Shown here: piece after piece, positions 15,401-24,216 of the stretch | Position numbering within the stretch: the stretch's first letter is position 1 | Layout: every line of letters starts with the position of its first letter | Assembly: GCA_965224525.1 (NCBI GenBank) | Contig: OZ245050.1 | Location: 2,666,001-2,730,000 of the forward strand | From: Granulosicoccus sp036478565 | GTDB lineage: Bacteria; Pseudomonadota; Gammaproteobacteria; Granulosicoccales; Granulosicoccaceae | Length of the DNA stretch: 64,000 nt | Direction of reading: 5' to 3' | Position numbers and translations under genes: made by a program | Notes under the pieces: generated by a model | Seen by the model: the letters and a program-made list of their open reading frames with translations, nothing else | The model's database searches: none | Told to the model about the DNA's origin: nothing

Positions 15401-17413
15401 TCACTGAACCACGACCCTCCAGTTCCATTCAAAGCTACTGGCATTGGGTCGCGGTAGCCTGACAGCCCCGCTTACATCATTTACCGACAGCCGCAGTGTG
15501 TGTTCACCCACCGCAGGCATGAGTTGCAACTTGGTGGCATTGTCGAACCCTTCGACTGGCACGCCATCAAAACTCCATTCAACGGATTGCACCGATAATT
15601 CAAAGTACGGCGAAACAGAAAACGCCTGAGTTTGCCCGGCTGCCAAGCTCACTTGGTGAGTAACGGGGGAAAACCCTCGTACAACGTTACTCATTGCATA
15701 CAAGCCCAACACCCATTGTTCACTGTTCACCCGCCCAAAGGGCGCTGAATAGTCCCGCATTCGACTGTTACTACTTGATCGGTAGAGTCCTGCATTTTGG
15801 TAAAAAGCCCCCTCGAAAACACCAACACCCGCCTGCCCTTCCTGCGTGGGTGCCGGGAGCTGCTGGTCGATCCAGTGACGCCATGGCACTTGATCGGCGG
15901 AGCTGTTTGCAGAAACGTTGGCATAACGCCCTTCGACGAACAACTCTCCGCTGGCCTCAGCAAATACACCATCAACATATTCATCCGCAAGTCCAGCAAT
16001 ACTATGACCCATCTCGTGAAGCACGATTTCTGGTGCATAGCCTGATGCGATTGCAAGGCCGCCACCTCGGTTACCACTTCCGCCGTAGCGCCTGTCGTTG
16101 ACCAGTAATACGAGTTGATCAAGATCAGGATAGTTATCCAGAGCCTGCAAAAATATCTTGAGTTGATCTGCGCATATCAAACGCGCCACCCCCAAACAAT
16201 TGTAACGGCTGTCGAATGCAGTATCGCGAGAGTCAACAACGTCATTGTCATCAATGCCAGAGTCAATTGAAACAGTTTCTATCATATGAATATTGAACAG
16301 GCCCATATGGCGGGCTATTCCAGCATCGCCGCGTAATTCGTCTATTACAGCTTCGGCGTGCTCCCTGAGCAGATACTGTTGATCATCGCGATACCCGTCA
16401 CCCAACATGACCAGGTGAACCCCGCTGCCTGCTGCACGACCAAACAGCGTGCGCCCATGTCCGGTTGCTGAAACCGGGTACAGAGTCAGCGGCACGATTT
16501 CTCGCGCCACCTGACCTTTTGTATCTGTAGCCCGGATGACGAGATTGATCGACATGACTTCTGCCACCTCGCCGACCATCACGGCCAGCGAACCGCCACG
16601 GATTTCTGTAGTCAAGAATGGGTTCGGCTCCACCTCAAGAACCACATCATCACCATCAGCATCATCCGGAAAAACACTAACGAAGAAGAACTGCCCCGCA
16701 TCCAGCTCCTGTGGAATTTGCGACGTATTGAGAGTCGGCCGATCATTGATGTCAATTACTTCCAGCGAGAAGCTATTAAGCTCATCGTTCAATCCGCTTG
16801 AATCGATAACACGCAAAACGATATTAGTATGAACACCAATATCTGATTGAGCTGGGAGCCCGGACAGTTCACCGGTTTCCCGATTCAATGTCAGCCAGCC
16901 TGGCAAGCCGTTTGCCTCATACCGCAGCACATCACCGTCAGCATCGCGAGCCGACAATTGCGCTGTAAACAACACACCCTGCGCTGCCACACGTGGCAGA
17001 TCCGATGACAGGATCGGCGCATCATCAACTCCTGCTATCCGTACGATAGCGTTATAGGTCTGATTACGACTGTCAGCAAAACGGAAGTGATCAATACCGA
17101 AGAAGTCGGCATTGGGTGTATAGGTAAACGTCTGCCCGTCCTGGTCAAGTACCAGCACAGCATTTTGTGGCTCGGTCACTATTCGAAACCGCGTCGTATC
17201 GCTACCGGACAGTGAACCGGGTTTATGAAGAGTGGCAACTAAAGTGCTGTCTTCCTGCAACACAAATTCAATACCCTGCCGGAGCGCTCCGTCACCCGGT
17301 TGCTCATTTGAGTCGCTGCCAGACTGCTGAGCATTGTTAACCAGTGGTTCGCCAGACTGATCGTTGCCGCAAGCTGCAAGCGCGACCAGCATCATGATGG
17401 CAACTACGCGCAT
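15401..17413 (-). CDS. Peptidase M64 family lipoprotein with cadherin/Ig-like modules
   Basis: 670 residues. Lipobox LAAC gives Cys15 after the signal peptide. Residues about 45-310 hold tandem beta-sandwich modules: a cadherin-like repeat (GQTFTYTPNADFFGIDHFRF) and a putative Ig module (LPGWLTLNRETGELSGLP). Residues about 325-560 are a metallopeptidase domain with VMLGDGYRDDQ, as in the IgA peptidase M64 family, and zinc motif HEMGHSIAGLADEY (His466, Glu467, His470, Asp477-Glu478). A final beta-rich domain follows. Known relatives act outside the cell, so a surface protease is expected; the substrate is unknown. A Ser/Gly/Gln-rich spacer follows the lipid anchor. Confidence 0.88.
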   Translation of the reverse strand: MRVVAIMMLVALAACGNDQSGEPLVNNAQQSGSDSNEQPGDGALRQGIEFVLQEDSTLVATLHKPGSLSGSDTTRFRIVTEPQNAVLVLDQDGQTFTYTPNADFFGIDHFRFADSRNQTYNAIVRIAGVDDAPILSSDLPRVAAQGVLFTAQLSARDADGDVLRYEANGLPGWLTLNRETGELSGLPAQSDIGVHTNIVLRVIDSSGLNDELNSFSLEVIDINDRPTLNTSQIPQELDAGQFFFVSVFPDDADGDDVVLEVEPNPFLTTEIRGGSLAVMVGEVAEVMSINLVIRATDTKGQVAREIVPLTLYPVSATGHGRTLFGRAAGSGVHLVMLGDGYRDDQQYLLREHAEAVIDELRGDAGIARHMGLFNIHMIETVSIDSGIDDNDVVDSRDTAFDSRYNCLGVARLICADQLKIFLQALDNYPDLDQLVLLVNDRRYGGSGNRGGGLAIASGYAPEIVLHEMGHSIAGLADEYVDGVFAEASGELFVEGRYANVSANSSADQVPWRHWIDQQLPAPTQEGQAGVGVFEGAFYQNAGLYRSSSNSRMRDYSAPFGRVNSEQWVLGLYAMSNVVRGFSPVTHQVSLAAGQTQAFSVSPYFELSVQSVEWSFDGVPVEGFDNATKLQLMPAVGEHTLRLSVNDVSGAVRLPRPNASSFEWNWRVVVQ

Positions 17414-17489
17414 AAAAGTGACCTGGCGGAATCAACCATCATCAGGCAACAGCTTCGTTACAGCCAGCCGCACAACCGCCTTGGGCCCG

Positions 17490-18347
17490 CTACATGTCTT
17501 CACGTTGCAAGGCGGTCTCTATATAAATCCGACGTAATTCTATGGCCACAGGCCCTGGTTTTCCGTTGCCTATCTCAACACCGTCAATATTTACTACCGG
17601 CATGACAAAAGCAGACGCGCTCGTTATGAATGCCTCTGTCGCCTTGCGCGCATCCTCAATTGAAAAAGGTGCCTCCTTGACGGTATAGCCAGCTTCGCCT
17701 GCGAAACGCAATACCGCTGCACGCGTAATACCACTGAGTATTTCGTGACCCAACTGACGTGTTTGTATAACCTTGTCTTCAGTCACAATGTAGGCGTTAT
17801 TGGACGTTCCCTCGGTTACAAGACCCTCTTCCACCATCCATGCATCATGCACACCCGCCTCTACAGCAGCCTGCTTGGCCATGCAGGGGGCGAGCAAACC
17901 AACTGTCTTGATATCACGACGTTTCCAGCGTTGATCAGGTGCCGAGATAATGTGCATGCCGGTGGCAGCCAGAGGCGAGTCAAGAACCGGCTTTTTCTGG
18001 GTAAACATGACCAGCGAAGACTTACTATCAGCTGGATAGGCAAAATCACGATCAGCCACACCTCGCGAAACCTGCAGATACAACAGTCCCTCATCGACCT
18101 CGTTCAACTCCAGCAGACGACGCTGCGCTGCCGCAATTTCCTGGTCGGAGCAAGGCGGCGCCATAGCCAGCTCGGACAAGGAACGGGCAAGGCGTTTCAG
18201 GTGCGCGGCGTTGTCGATAAGGCGCCCCTTGACCACTGTTGACACTTCGTAAACAGCATCGGCAAACAGAAAACCCCGGTCAAGCACTGAAATTTTTGCA
18301 TCTTCCTCAGCGACAAAATCACCGTTAACGTAAAACATGCGACTCAT
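17490..18347 (-). CDS. dat: D-amino acid transaminase (class IV PLP enzyme)
   Basis: 285 residues. It exchanges amino groups between D-amino acids and 2-oxo acids using pyridoxal phosphate. The N-terminus MFYVNGDFV and DRGFLFADAVYEV are typical of D-alanine transaminases. The PLP lysine lies in RRDIKTVGLL, and VTEGTSNNAYIV and LSGITRAAVL are the usual cofactor-phosphate motifs. It overlaps the HAD gene by four bases (ATGA) and is last in the lut operon. Branched-chain aminotransferase or aminodeoxychorismate lyase are alternatives within the fold, but overall similarity favours DAAT. Confidence 0.88.
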   Translation of the reverse strand: MSRMFYVNGDFVAEEDAKISVLDRGFLFADAVYEVSTVVKGRLIDNAAHLKRLARSLSELAMAPPCSDQEIAAAQRRLLELNEVDEGLLYLQVSRGVADRDFAYPADSKSSLVMFTQKKPVLDSPLAATGMHIISAPDQRWKRRDIKTVGLLAPCMAKQAAVEAGVHDAWMVEEGLVTEGTSNNAYIVTEDKVIQTRQLGHEILSGITRAAVLRFAGEAGYTVKEAPFSIEDARKATEAFITSASAFVMPVVNIDGVEIGNGKPGPVAIELRRIYIETALQREDM

Positions 18348-19096
18348 TGAACAAACTCCTTATCGGATGGGTGGCTAAGCAGCAGAGCCGTCAGCTCCTG
18401 AATAGACTTAACTTCAAAATCAGGGGGCGGCAGCGTATCAGGCCAGACGGCATTGTACTGGTTATACCAGACAGTCAATGCACCAGCCCCCTGCGCTCCG
18501 CCTACATCGGTATAGGGGCTGTCACCGACATGCAACAAAGTACCCGGCGATAATTCGAGTGCTGCAACACAAGCCTCAAACATTGCGCTGTCCGGCTTGG
18601 CCGGGCTCGCCAGCGAAGCACGCTGAACGTCGTGAAAATGATGTGATATGCCAATGATCTCCAGATCAGCATTGCCATTGGTGATAGCCGCCAGTTGATA
18701 GCGCTTGCCGAGCACAGACAACATCTCCTCCACACCGTCATATAGCACCACTTCGCTGCGCGCCTGGTAAAACACCGAGAAAGCGTCATCAACCAATGCC
18801 TCATCATACCCGTGTTCGGCAAACAACAGCTCTAACGAACCTTTACGCATGGCAGTAACATCACCCTGTAAATCCGGATAATTATCGTGGTAAGCCATGC
18901 GGTGCGCCAGTATTGACTCATTCGTATGAGCTGCAACAATTCTTGGCGTATTGCGCTCAAACCAACGGTGCAGCGCAGCTTCCGCATGCACAATGACGGG
19001 CTCACAGTCCCACAAGGTATCGTCAAGATCGAATGAAACCGCACGTACCCGGCTGAGTCGCGTCGCATGTTTGTCGTTCACCAGCATAGTATGCAC
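18344..19096 (-). CDS. HAD-superfamily hydrolase (YigB-like)
   Basis: 250 residues. The nucleophile motif VSFDLDDTLWD, motif II AAITNGNAD, a Lys in SPAKPDSAMF and motif IV HVGDSPYTDVGGAQGAG show a complete HAD phosphatase with a helical cap (C1). The closest characterised type is YigB, a flavin mononucleotide phosphatase, but substrate prediction in this family is unreliable. It sits 24 bases after lutC and overlaps the transaminase gene by four bases, so it belongs to the lut transcript. Confidence 0.88.
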   Translation of the reverse strand: MHTMLVNDKHATRLSRVRAVSFDLDDTLWDCEPVIVHAEAALHRWFERNTPRIVAAHTNESILAHRMAYHDNYPDLQGDVTAMRKGSLELLFAEHGYDEALVDDAFSVFYQARSEVVLYDGVEEMLSVLGKRYQLAAITNGNADLEIIGISHHFHDVQRASLASPAKPDSAMFEACVAALELSPGTLLHVGDSPYTDVGGAQGAGALTVWYNQYNAVWPDTLPPPDFEVKSIQELTALLLSHPSDKEFVQ

Positions 19097-19120
19097 ACCA
19101 TTAAATTGGTTCCAACTCCT

Positions 19121-19777
19121 CTACTGATCGCTTGCCACCAGCAATACGTGCATGCGACGCGGCCCATGAGCACCGATCTCTATAGTTTGTTCAATGTCAC
19201 CTGTGCGTGATGGTCCGGTGACAAAATTAAGCACCCGAGGTGGTGATTGCAAGGCTCTCAGCAATGGGAAAACATCGTCAACATGAGAGACCACCTGCGA
19301 TTCATAGACCACCACGATATGATTTTCAGGCAAAAAATTCAGCGTCGCTGGTGTTTTTTCGCCGCTGGCCATCACGACACTGCCGGTCTCGGCCACGGCC
19401 GCCAGGCAAGGTGTAACACTGGTCAATTCATCACCCGTCGCCGCTCCCGCTCGGACCGTCTCCGACCATGGATGACCCTGCAATGCCGGTGAAACCGTAA
19501 CCGACCCGTCGATACCCATCGACTCCAGGTACCACTCCACTGCACTGACTATCTCACTTGACGTCTGCAGCCGTACAACGCTCATTTGCACGGACTCCAT
19601 GCGCTCTATCAATTGCGCTGTCGCATCGTCCGCCACTTTGGGCAAGGTATGTCGTTGCGGGTTATTTAATCGAGCTTGCACGTCTGCTGGTTGATCAGCT
19701 AGCGAAACCGGCTTTTTCGAATCGCGTGCATTTGCGCCAGCAATGCGGCCAAGAATCTGCTCGCGCAAGCCACTCAT
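19121..19777 (-). CDS. lutC: L-lactate utilization protein LutC (LUD domain)
   Basis: 218 residues with one LUD domain: MSGLREQILGRIAGA at the N-terminus, TPCLAAVAETGSVVMASG and FVTGPSRTGDIEQTIEIGAHGPRRMHVLL, the family signature close to the C-terminus. LutABC together oxidise L-lactate to pyruvate in the cytoplasm; LutC is the small subunit. The gene overlaps lutB by four bases, which fits translational coupling. Confidence 0.94.
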   Translation of the reverse strand: MSGLREQILGRIAGANARDSKKPVSLADQPADVQARLNNPQRHTLPKVADDATAQLIERMESVQMSVVRLQTSSEIVSAVEWYLESMGIDGSVTVSPALQGHPWSETVRAGAATGDELTSVTPCLAAVAETGSVVMASGEKTPATLNFLPENHIVVVYESQVVSHVDDVFPLLRALQSPPRVLNFVTGPSRTGDIEQTIEIGAHGPRRMHVLLVASDQ

Positions 19778-21216
19778 GTCGGTGTCTCCTGATTTTTTTT
19801 CCGCAGCTCCTTTCGATACAACTGCATGAATGTCGAGCTACCCTGCGGCGCGGGCAAATCCCGACTCCGGGTCCAGGCGCTCGCCAAAGGCAAGCGCGAA
19901 AAATACCCTTTACGTCGCCCTGACCAGGCCAGTGCAGAAACACCGAGGCGAGTCAGTAAATGATAAAGCCCGGGACGCTGCGCAACGGCGGCCCAGATAC
20001 CTAACCCAAAGCGCGCTGCCTGTGACTGGAGCTGCAGCTCAAACGTTTTTTGCCGATGCTCGCGCAGCAGCTCCGGCAGTGGAATGCTCATGGGGCAGAC
20101 CTCCGCACAGCGACCGTTCAATGTACACGCATGCGGCAGATCCTTTGCGTTCTCCAGACCAACCATGACAGGTGTAAGAACGGAGCCCATTGGCCCCGGA
20201 TAAACCCACCCGTAGGCATGCCCGCCTACCGCTCCATAAACAGGGCAATGATTCATGCATGCACCACAACGAAAACAACGCAACATCTCACGCAGTTCAC
20301 CGGCCAACATCTCGCTACGGTGATTGTCCAGCAGCACAATATGAAATTCATCCGGACCGTCGAGATCACCATCACGACGTGGCCCGCTCATCAAGCTGGT
20401 GTAATTTGAGAAATGCTGCCCTGTGGCACTTCTTGCCAGTAGCCTTAGCAAACTGCTGGCATCCTCCAGCGTCGGTACCACTTTTTCAATCCCGACTATC
20501 ACAATTTGCACACGTGGCAAATTGGACGTCAAATCACCGTTGCCTTCGTTGGTAACCAAGACATGCTGACCGGTTTCTGCAATCAGGAAATTCGCACCCG
20601 TGATGCCAACATCTGCAGTACGAAATTTATCCCGCAATACTGTACGCGCTTCATTGATCAATTCGGTGCGATCAATCAGCCGTTCGTGCAGCCCATACTG
20701 AGCATGGTGCTCGTGAAACAAGTCCGATACCTGTTCCCGCGTTTTATGGATGGCCGGCGCAATGATGTGGCTTGGTCCCTCCTTCGCCAGCTGAATGATG
20801 TATTCACCCAGATCGGTCTCGACGGGCACCATCCCGGCAGCCTCCAGTGCATCGTTCAAGCCGGTTTCTTCACCAACCATCGATTTTCCCTTGGTTATTG
20901 TGCGCGCACCTGAACTTCTGCAAATTCCGACGATTATGTCGTTGGCCTCTGCAGGTGTTACAGCCCAATGCACCTGACCACCGTTTTTCTGTACCTCCGC
21001 CTCGTAGGCAAGCAGGTAATGATCAAGATTCTCCAGAACATGATTCTTGAGCGCCTTTGCCTCGCTTCGGATCTGCTGCCACTCCGGTATCAGTTTCACC
21101 GCCTCATGGCGTTTACCGACAAATCCGGATTTGGCATAACTCAATGCGGACTTAAGCGACTCATCCTGCAACGCCAATCTGGCAGAGCTTTTAAAATTCA
21201 ACGAATCGACTTTCAC
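19774..21216 (-). CDS. lutB: L-lactate oxidation iron-sulfur protein LutB
   Basis: 480 residues. An N-terminal LUD domain (about 60-290, with ADVGITGANFLIAETG and GPRRDGDLDGPDEFHIVLLD) is followed by two [4Fe-4S] motifs, CFRCGACMNHCP and CTLNGRCAEVCP, and a C-terminal extension of about 90 residues (common in proteobacterial LutB). It carries electrons between LutA/LutC and the respiratory chain. It overlaps both lutA and lutC by four bases. Confidence 0.95.
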   Translation of the reverse strand: MKVDSLNFKSSARLALQDESLKSALSYAKSGFVGKRHEAVKLIPEWQQIRSEAKALKNHVLENLDHYLLAYEAEVQKNGGQVHWAVTPAEANDIIVGICRSSGARTITKGKSMVGEETGLNDALEAAGMVPVETDLGEYIIQLAKEGPSHIIAPAIHKTREQVSDLFHEHHAQYGLHERLIDRTELINEARTVLRDKFRTADVGITGANFLIAETGQHVLVTNEGNGDLTSNLPRVQIVIVGIEKVVPTLEDASSLLRLLARSATGQHFSNYTSLMSGPRRDGDLDGPDEFHIVLLDNHRSEMLAGELREMLRCFRCGACMNHCPVYGAVGGHAYGWVYPGPMGSVLTPVMVGLENAKDLPHACTLNGRCAEVCPMSIPLPELLREHRQKTFELQLQSQAARFGLGIWAAVAQRPGLYHLLTRLGVSALAWSGRRKGYFSRLPLASAWTRSRDLPAPQGSSTFMQLYRKELRKKNQETPT

Positions 21217-21995
21217 GACTTTGGCTCCGCTTGCGCAATCGCCGGGATATCGGTTTTATCTGCCAATACTTCTGCGACATGCCACACCTGCATTGGCAGG
21301 CCAAGACGACTCAAGCGACCACTGATGTTTAGTAGGCAACCAAGATCTCCACCCACTAATGCATCCGCGCCTGTTTCCGTTGCCAATGCAACCTTGTCGC
21401 TGACCATGCGCTCGGATATATCCGGAAACTTGACGCAAAATGTTCCACCAAAACCGCAGCAAACATCGGTATCTTCCATTTCCCTGATGGTTAATCCCTC
21501 TACCTGTTGCAAAAGCTTACGCGGTTGATCACGAATGCCCAGTTCGCGCAAACCGGAACAGCCATCGTGATACGTCACGGTGCCCGCAAAAACGGCTTCA
21601 ATATTTTTGTTTGACAAACCATCTGGCAGCTCATCCACCAGAAAACTCATCAATTCGTAGGTGCGTGCCGCCAGTGATTCCGCGCGCGCAGCATAGTCGC
21701 TGTCTTCTGCCAGTAATTTCGGGTAGTGAACGCGCAGCATGCCGGCGCAAGAGCCCGACGGCACGACTACCGCCTCAACATCGGCAAAGGCATCAATGGT
21801 CTGCCGTGCCAGGGTTTGCGCCGAGACTTTATCCCCGCTGTTCCAGGCGGGCTGCCCGCAGCAAGTCTGTGTCCCGGGCACCACCACTTCGCAACCCGCC
21901 TGCTCCAGCAGCTTGACGGCGGAAAACCCTACGTTTGGTCGATGCAGATCAACCAGGCAGGTAACAAACAGACCGACTTTAGTACGTTGGGTCAT
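21213..21995 (-). CDS. lutA: L-lactate oxidation protein LutA (CCG domains)
   Basis: 260 residues from the ATG at 21995 (MTQRTKVGLFVTCLVDLHRP), the family N-terminus. The frame is open 37 codons further upstream, but that extension is unlike any LutA. Two CCG cysteine-rich domains are visible, with GTQTCCGQPAWNSGD and MEDTDVCCGFGGTFCVKFP; these bind a noncubane Fe-S cluster in heterodisulfide-reductase-type proteins. It is first in a five-gene operon with lutB, lutC, a HAD phosphatase and dat. No LutR/LutP regulator or permease gene lies in the window. Confidence 0.95.
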   Translation of the reverse strand: MTQRTKVGLFVTCLVDLHRPNVGFSAVKLLEQAGCEVVVPGTQTCCGQPAWNSGDKVSAQTLARQTIDAFADVEAVVVPSGSCAGMLRVHYPKLLAEDSDYAARAESLAARTYELMSFLVDELPDGLSNKNIEAVFAGTVTYHDGCSGLRELGIRDQPRKLLQQVEGLTIREMEDTDVCCGFGGTFCVKFPDISERMVSDKVALATETGADALVGGDLGCLLNISGRLSRLGLPMQVWHVAEVLADKTDIPAIAQAEPKS

Positions 21996-22163
21996 AGCAT
22001 TGTCTTCTTCAAACGCTCCAGTCAGGACAGGTTCGACAATTCTGCCAGTACCGGCGGGCATTGTAGAGTACCCTTTCCAGAGCCAGGCGATTCTCCGGAT
22101 GGCCAATTTTTCAGTGACAAGCCACCTTCTTGATCCTCAACGACAACGACCCGGACCCGCTCA

Positions 22164-22949
22164 GTGCAGGAAGACAGCCATTCACCATCATTGACTATTG
22201 AACACGCGTCGGGCGCGGCGGCCAGGCCACACCTGTTGTTTTGTGGTGGCTTCCATTCGACTATGCACGGCACCAAGGCCAGTCATCTGGCAACGTATTG
22301 CGCTTCACGCGGATATGGCTATACACGATTTAACTACCGTGGCCACGGGCAATCAGCCGAGGCATCCAGGACAGACAGTATCGCCGGCTGGCTGGACGAT
22401 ACGATTTCGGTGCTTGATACAGTCGTGGCGCAGTTGCCATCGGCTACAGAACGAAAGCACGCGCCATTGATCGTGGTAGGCAGCTCCATGGGGGCATGGC
22501 TAACGCTACTCGCAACCCTAGAACGCAGTAATGATGTCGCCGGTCTGGTACTGATTGCTGCGGCACCGGACTTTACCAGCGAACTGCTATGGCCCGCCTT
22601 GTCGGCACAGGAGCAATTCCGTATCGATTCGGGCGAAACCGTGTTTCGCGCCAATGACTACGATGAGTCCGCCTGGCCTTTACACAAAGCATTGTTTGAC
22701 AGTGGCAAACAGCTGTCCGTATTGGATAATCAGCGCCTCGCTGATATCCACTGCCCTGTCAGACTGCTGCACGGCACCGCTGATACCGACGTACCATGGA
22801 CACTATCGCAAAGAGTGTTAGCCAGGCTGAAATCATCCGATGCAGACTTGCGACTGCTGCACCTGGCCGATCACCGACTTTCGGACGCGTTATCGCTTGT
22901 TAAGATTGAATGCGCTGTCGAGGAAATCGTACGATTAACTGGAATCTGA
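22164..22949 (+). CDS. Alpha/beta hydrolase, ABHD10/palmitoyl-thioesterase-like
   Basis: 261 residues from a GTG. The fold is clear: LLFCGGFHSTMHGTKA as oxyanion loop, FNYRGHGQS, nucleophile elbow VVGSSMGAWL (Ser108), a later Asp in RLLHGTADTDVP and His in HLADHRLSD. The GFxSxMxGxKA loop and GSSMGxW elbow resemble mitochondrial ABHD10-type acyl-protein thioesterases and their bacterial relatives. It lies seven bases upstream of the reductive-dehalogenase-like gene, so the two are probably co-expressed. Its substrate is unknown. It is divergent from lutA, with about 170 bases in between. Confidence 0.85.
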   Translation: MQEDSHSPSLTIEHASGAAARPHLLFCGGFHSTMHGTKASHLATYCASRGYGYTRFNYRGHGQSAEASRTDSIAGWLDDTISVLDTVVAQLPSATERKHAPLIVVGSSMGAWLTLLATLERSNDVAGLVLIAAAPDFTSELLWPALSAQEQFRIDSGETVFRANDYDESAWPLHKALFDSGKQLSVLDNQRLADIHCPVRLLHGTADTDVPWTLSQRVLARLKSSDADLRLLHLADHRLSDALSLVKIECAVEEIVRLTGI

Positions 22950-22956
22950 TATCACA

Positions 22957-24183
22957 ATGCCCTGGCCAGACAATCAACCCGATCTGCTTGACAAAAAAGA
23001 AATTGACGAACTCAATGAACGCTTCAAAGCAAGCGATCAACTATTGGGAATCAAACTTACCGGGGATTTCCAGCCCTTTACTCAACGAAACGATATTTTT
23101 ACCCGAGCATTCTGGGACAAGTCAGTTCGCAGCAAACATACGGAAGGGTTCTTCCAAAGCTATCGAACCGCTTTTACAGCCCGCAAAGGTGACGGTTTCA
23201 CGCGCAAGGATTTCGCCCTTCGCAATGCCGCCTGGTCAGTGTCATCCATATTGTCCAACCGTTCAGCGACAGAAGGGCGTCGCGAGGGGTTTCAGGCACC
23301 GGTGGTAGTCGATACACCCATAGCCGATGACCGGGTACGAACAAGCGACCCAGCGCTTGAAAGTAAAGAAATCAAACAGCTGGCCAAACTGTTCGGTGCC
23401 GACTTGGTAGGCGTTACCGATATTGATTTGCGATGGCACTATGCAACTCGCGTGGACAGTCGCGATTTCGAACCAGCACCGAATGATTTACCTGATGACA
23501 TCAGCCACGTTATCATCATGGGTCACGCCATGGACGCTGAACTTGTCAGCACGTATCCTTCGGCACTTGCAGGCGCATCAAGCGGTCTTGAATACTCAAA
23601 TGAGGCGGCCATTGTTACGCAACTGGCAAGCTACATACGCAATCTTGGGTACGAAGCCATTGCCTCCATGAATGATACGGCTCTGGTTATACCCTATGCG
23701 ATAAAAGCAGGACTGGGTGAATACGGTCGCAATCAGATGTTACTGACACCCGAGTACGGACCCAGGGTTCGGTTTTCAAAAATATTTACGAATCTGCCGT
23801 TGCTTGCAGACACGCCAAAACCACTGGGCATCCGGCAATACTGTGAGTTATGTCATCGGTGCGCCGATGCCTGCCCACCAAAAGCATTGCCATACGGCAG
23901 GCCAACAGCTCAGGTGCAAAACAGATCCACAATCACAGGCGTGATCAAATGGAGTTCCGATGCCGAAAAGTGCTTTGGTTACTGGGCAAAGCTTAAAACT
24001 GATTGCGCGATCTGCATGCGAGTCTGTCCGTTCGGCAGCCATTCGCCCGGCGTGACAGAACGCCTGTTCCGTCGTATAGCAACCAGTCGCTACAGAAAAC
24101 TGGCTTTCTGGTGGGAATTCCGTCGCGCCATGCCCAGCAGACTCAAACCGGCTCAATGGTGGCGCAGGCTGGTTATCCGCTGA
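22957..24183 (+). CDS. Cytosolic reductive-dehalogenase-family Fe-S protein
   Basis: 408 residues. The core has AIKAGLGEYGRNQMLLTPEYGPRVRF, the cobamide-binding/active-site segment characteristic of RdhA and QueG-type proteins, and two cluster motifs: CELCHRCADACPP (Cys296, 299, 302, 306) and C-x10-CAICMRVCP (Cys339, 350, 353, 357). There is no Tat signal and no RdhB anchor gene, and the C-terminal reductase module of self-sufficient aerobic enzymes is absent. The N-terminal 120 residues are family-specific. It may be a cytoplasmic corrinoid-dependent reductase. Organohalide respiration is unlikely from this context. The substrate is unknown. Confidence 0.82.
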   Translation: MPWPDNQPDLLDKKEIDELNERFKASDQLLGIKLTGDFQPFTQRNDIFTRAFWDKSVRSKHTEGFFQSYRTAFTARKGDGFTRKDFALRNAAWSVSSILSNRSATEGRREGFQAPVVVDTPIADDRVRTSDPALESKEIKQLAKLFGADLVGVTDIDLRWHYATRVDSRDFEPAPNDLPDDISHVIIMGHAMDAELVSTYPSALAGASSGLEYSNEAAIVTQLASYIRNLGYEAIASMNDTALVIPYAIKAGLGEYGRNQMLLTPEYGPRVRFSKIFTNLPLLADTPKPLGIRQYCELCHRCADACPPKALPYGRPTAQVQNRSTITGVIKWSSDAEKCFGYWAKLKTDCAICMRVCPFGSHSPGVTERLFRRIATSRYRKLAFWWEFRRAMPSRLKPAQWWRRLVIR

Positions 24184-24216
24184 TCGATTACGGCCAGCTC
24201 GGGGCAGCGCCTGCTG

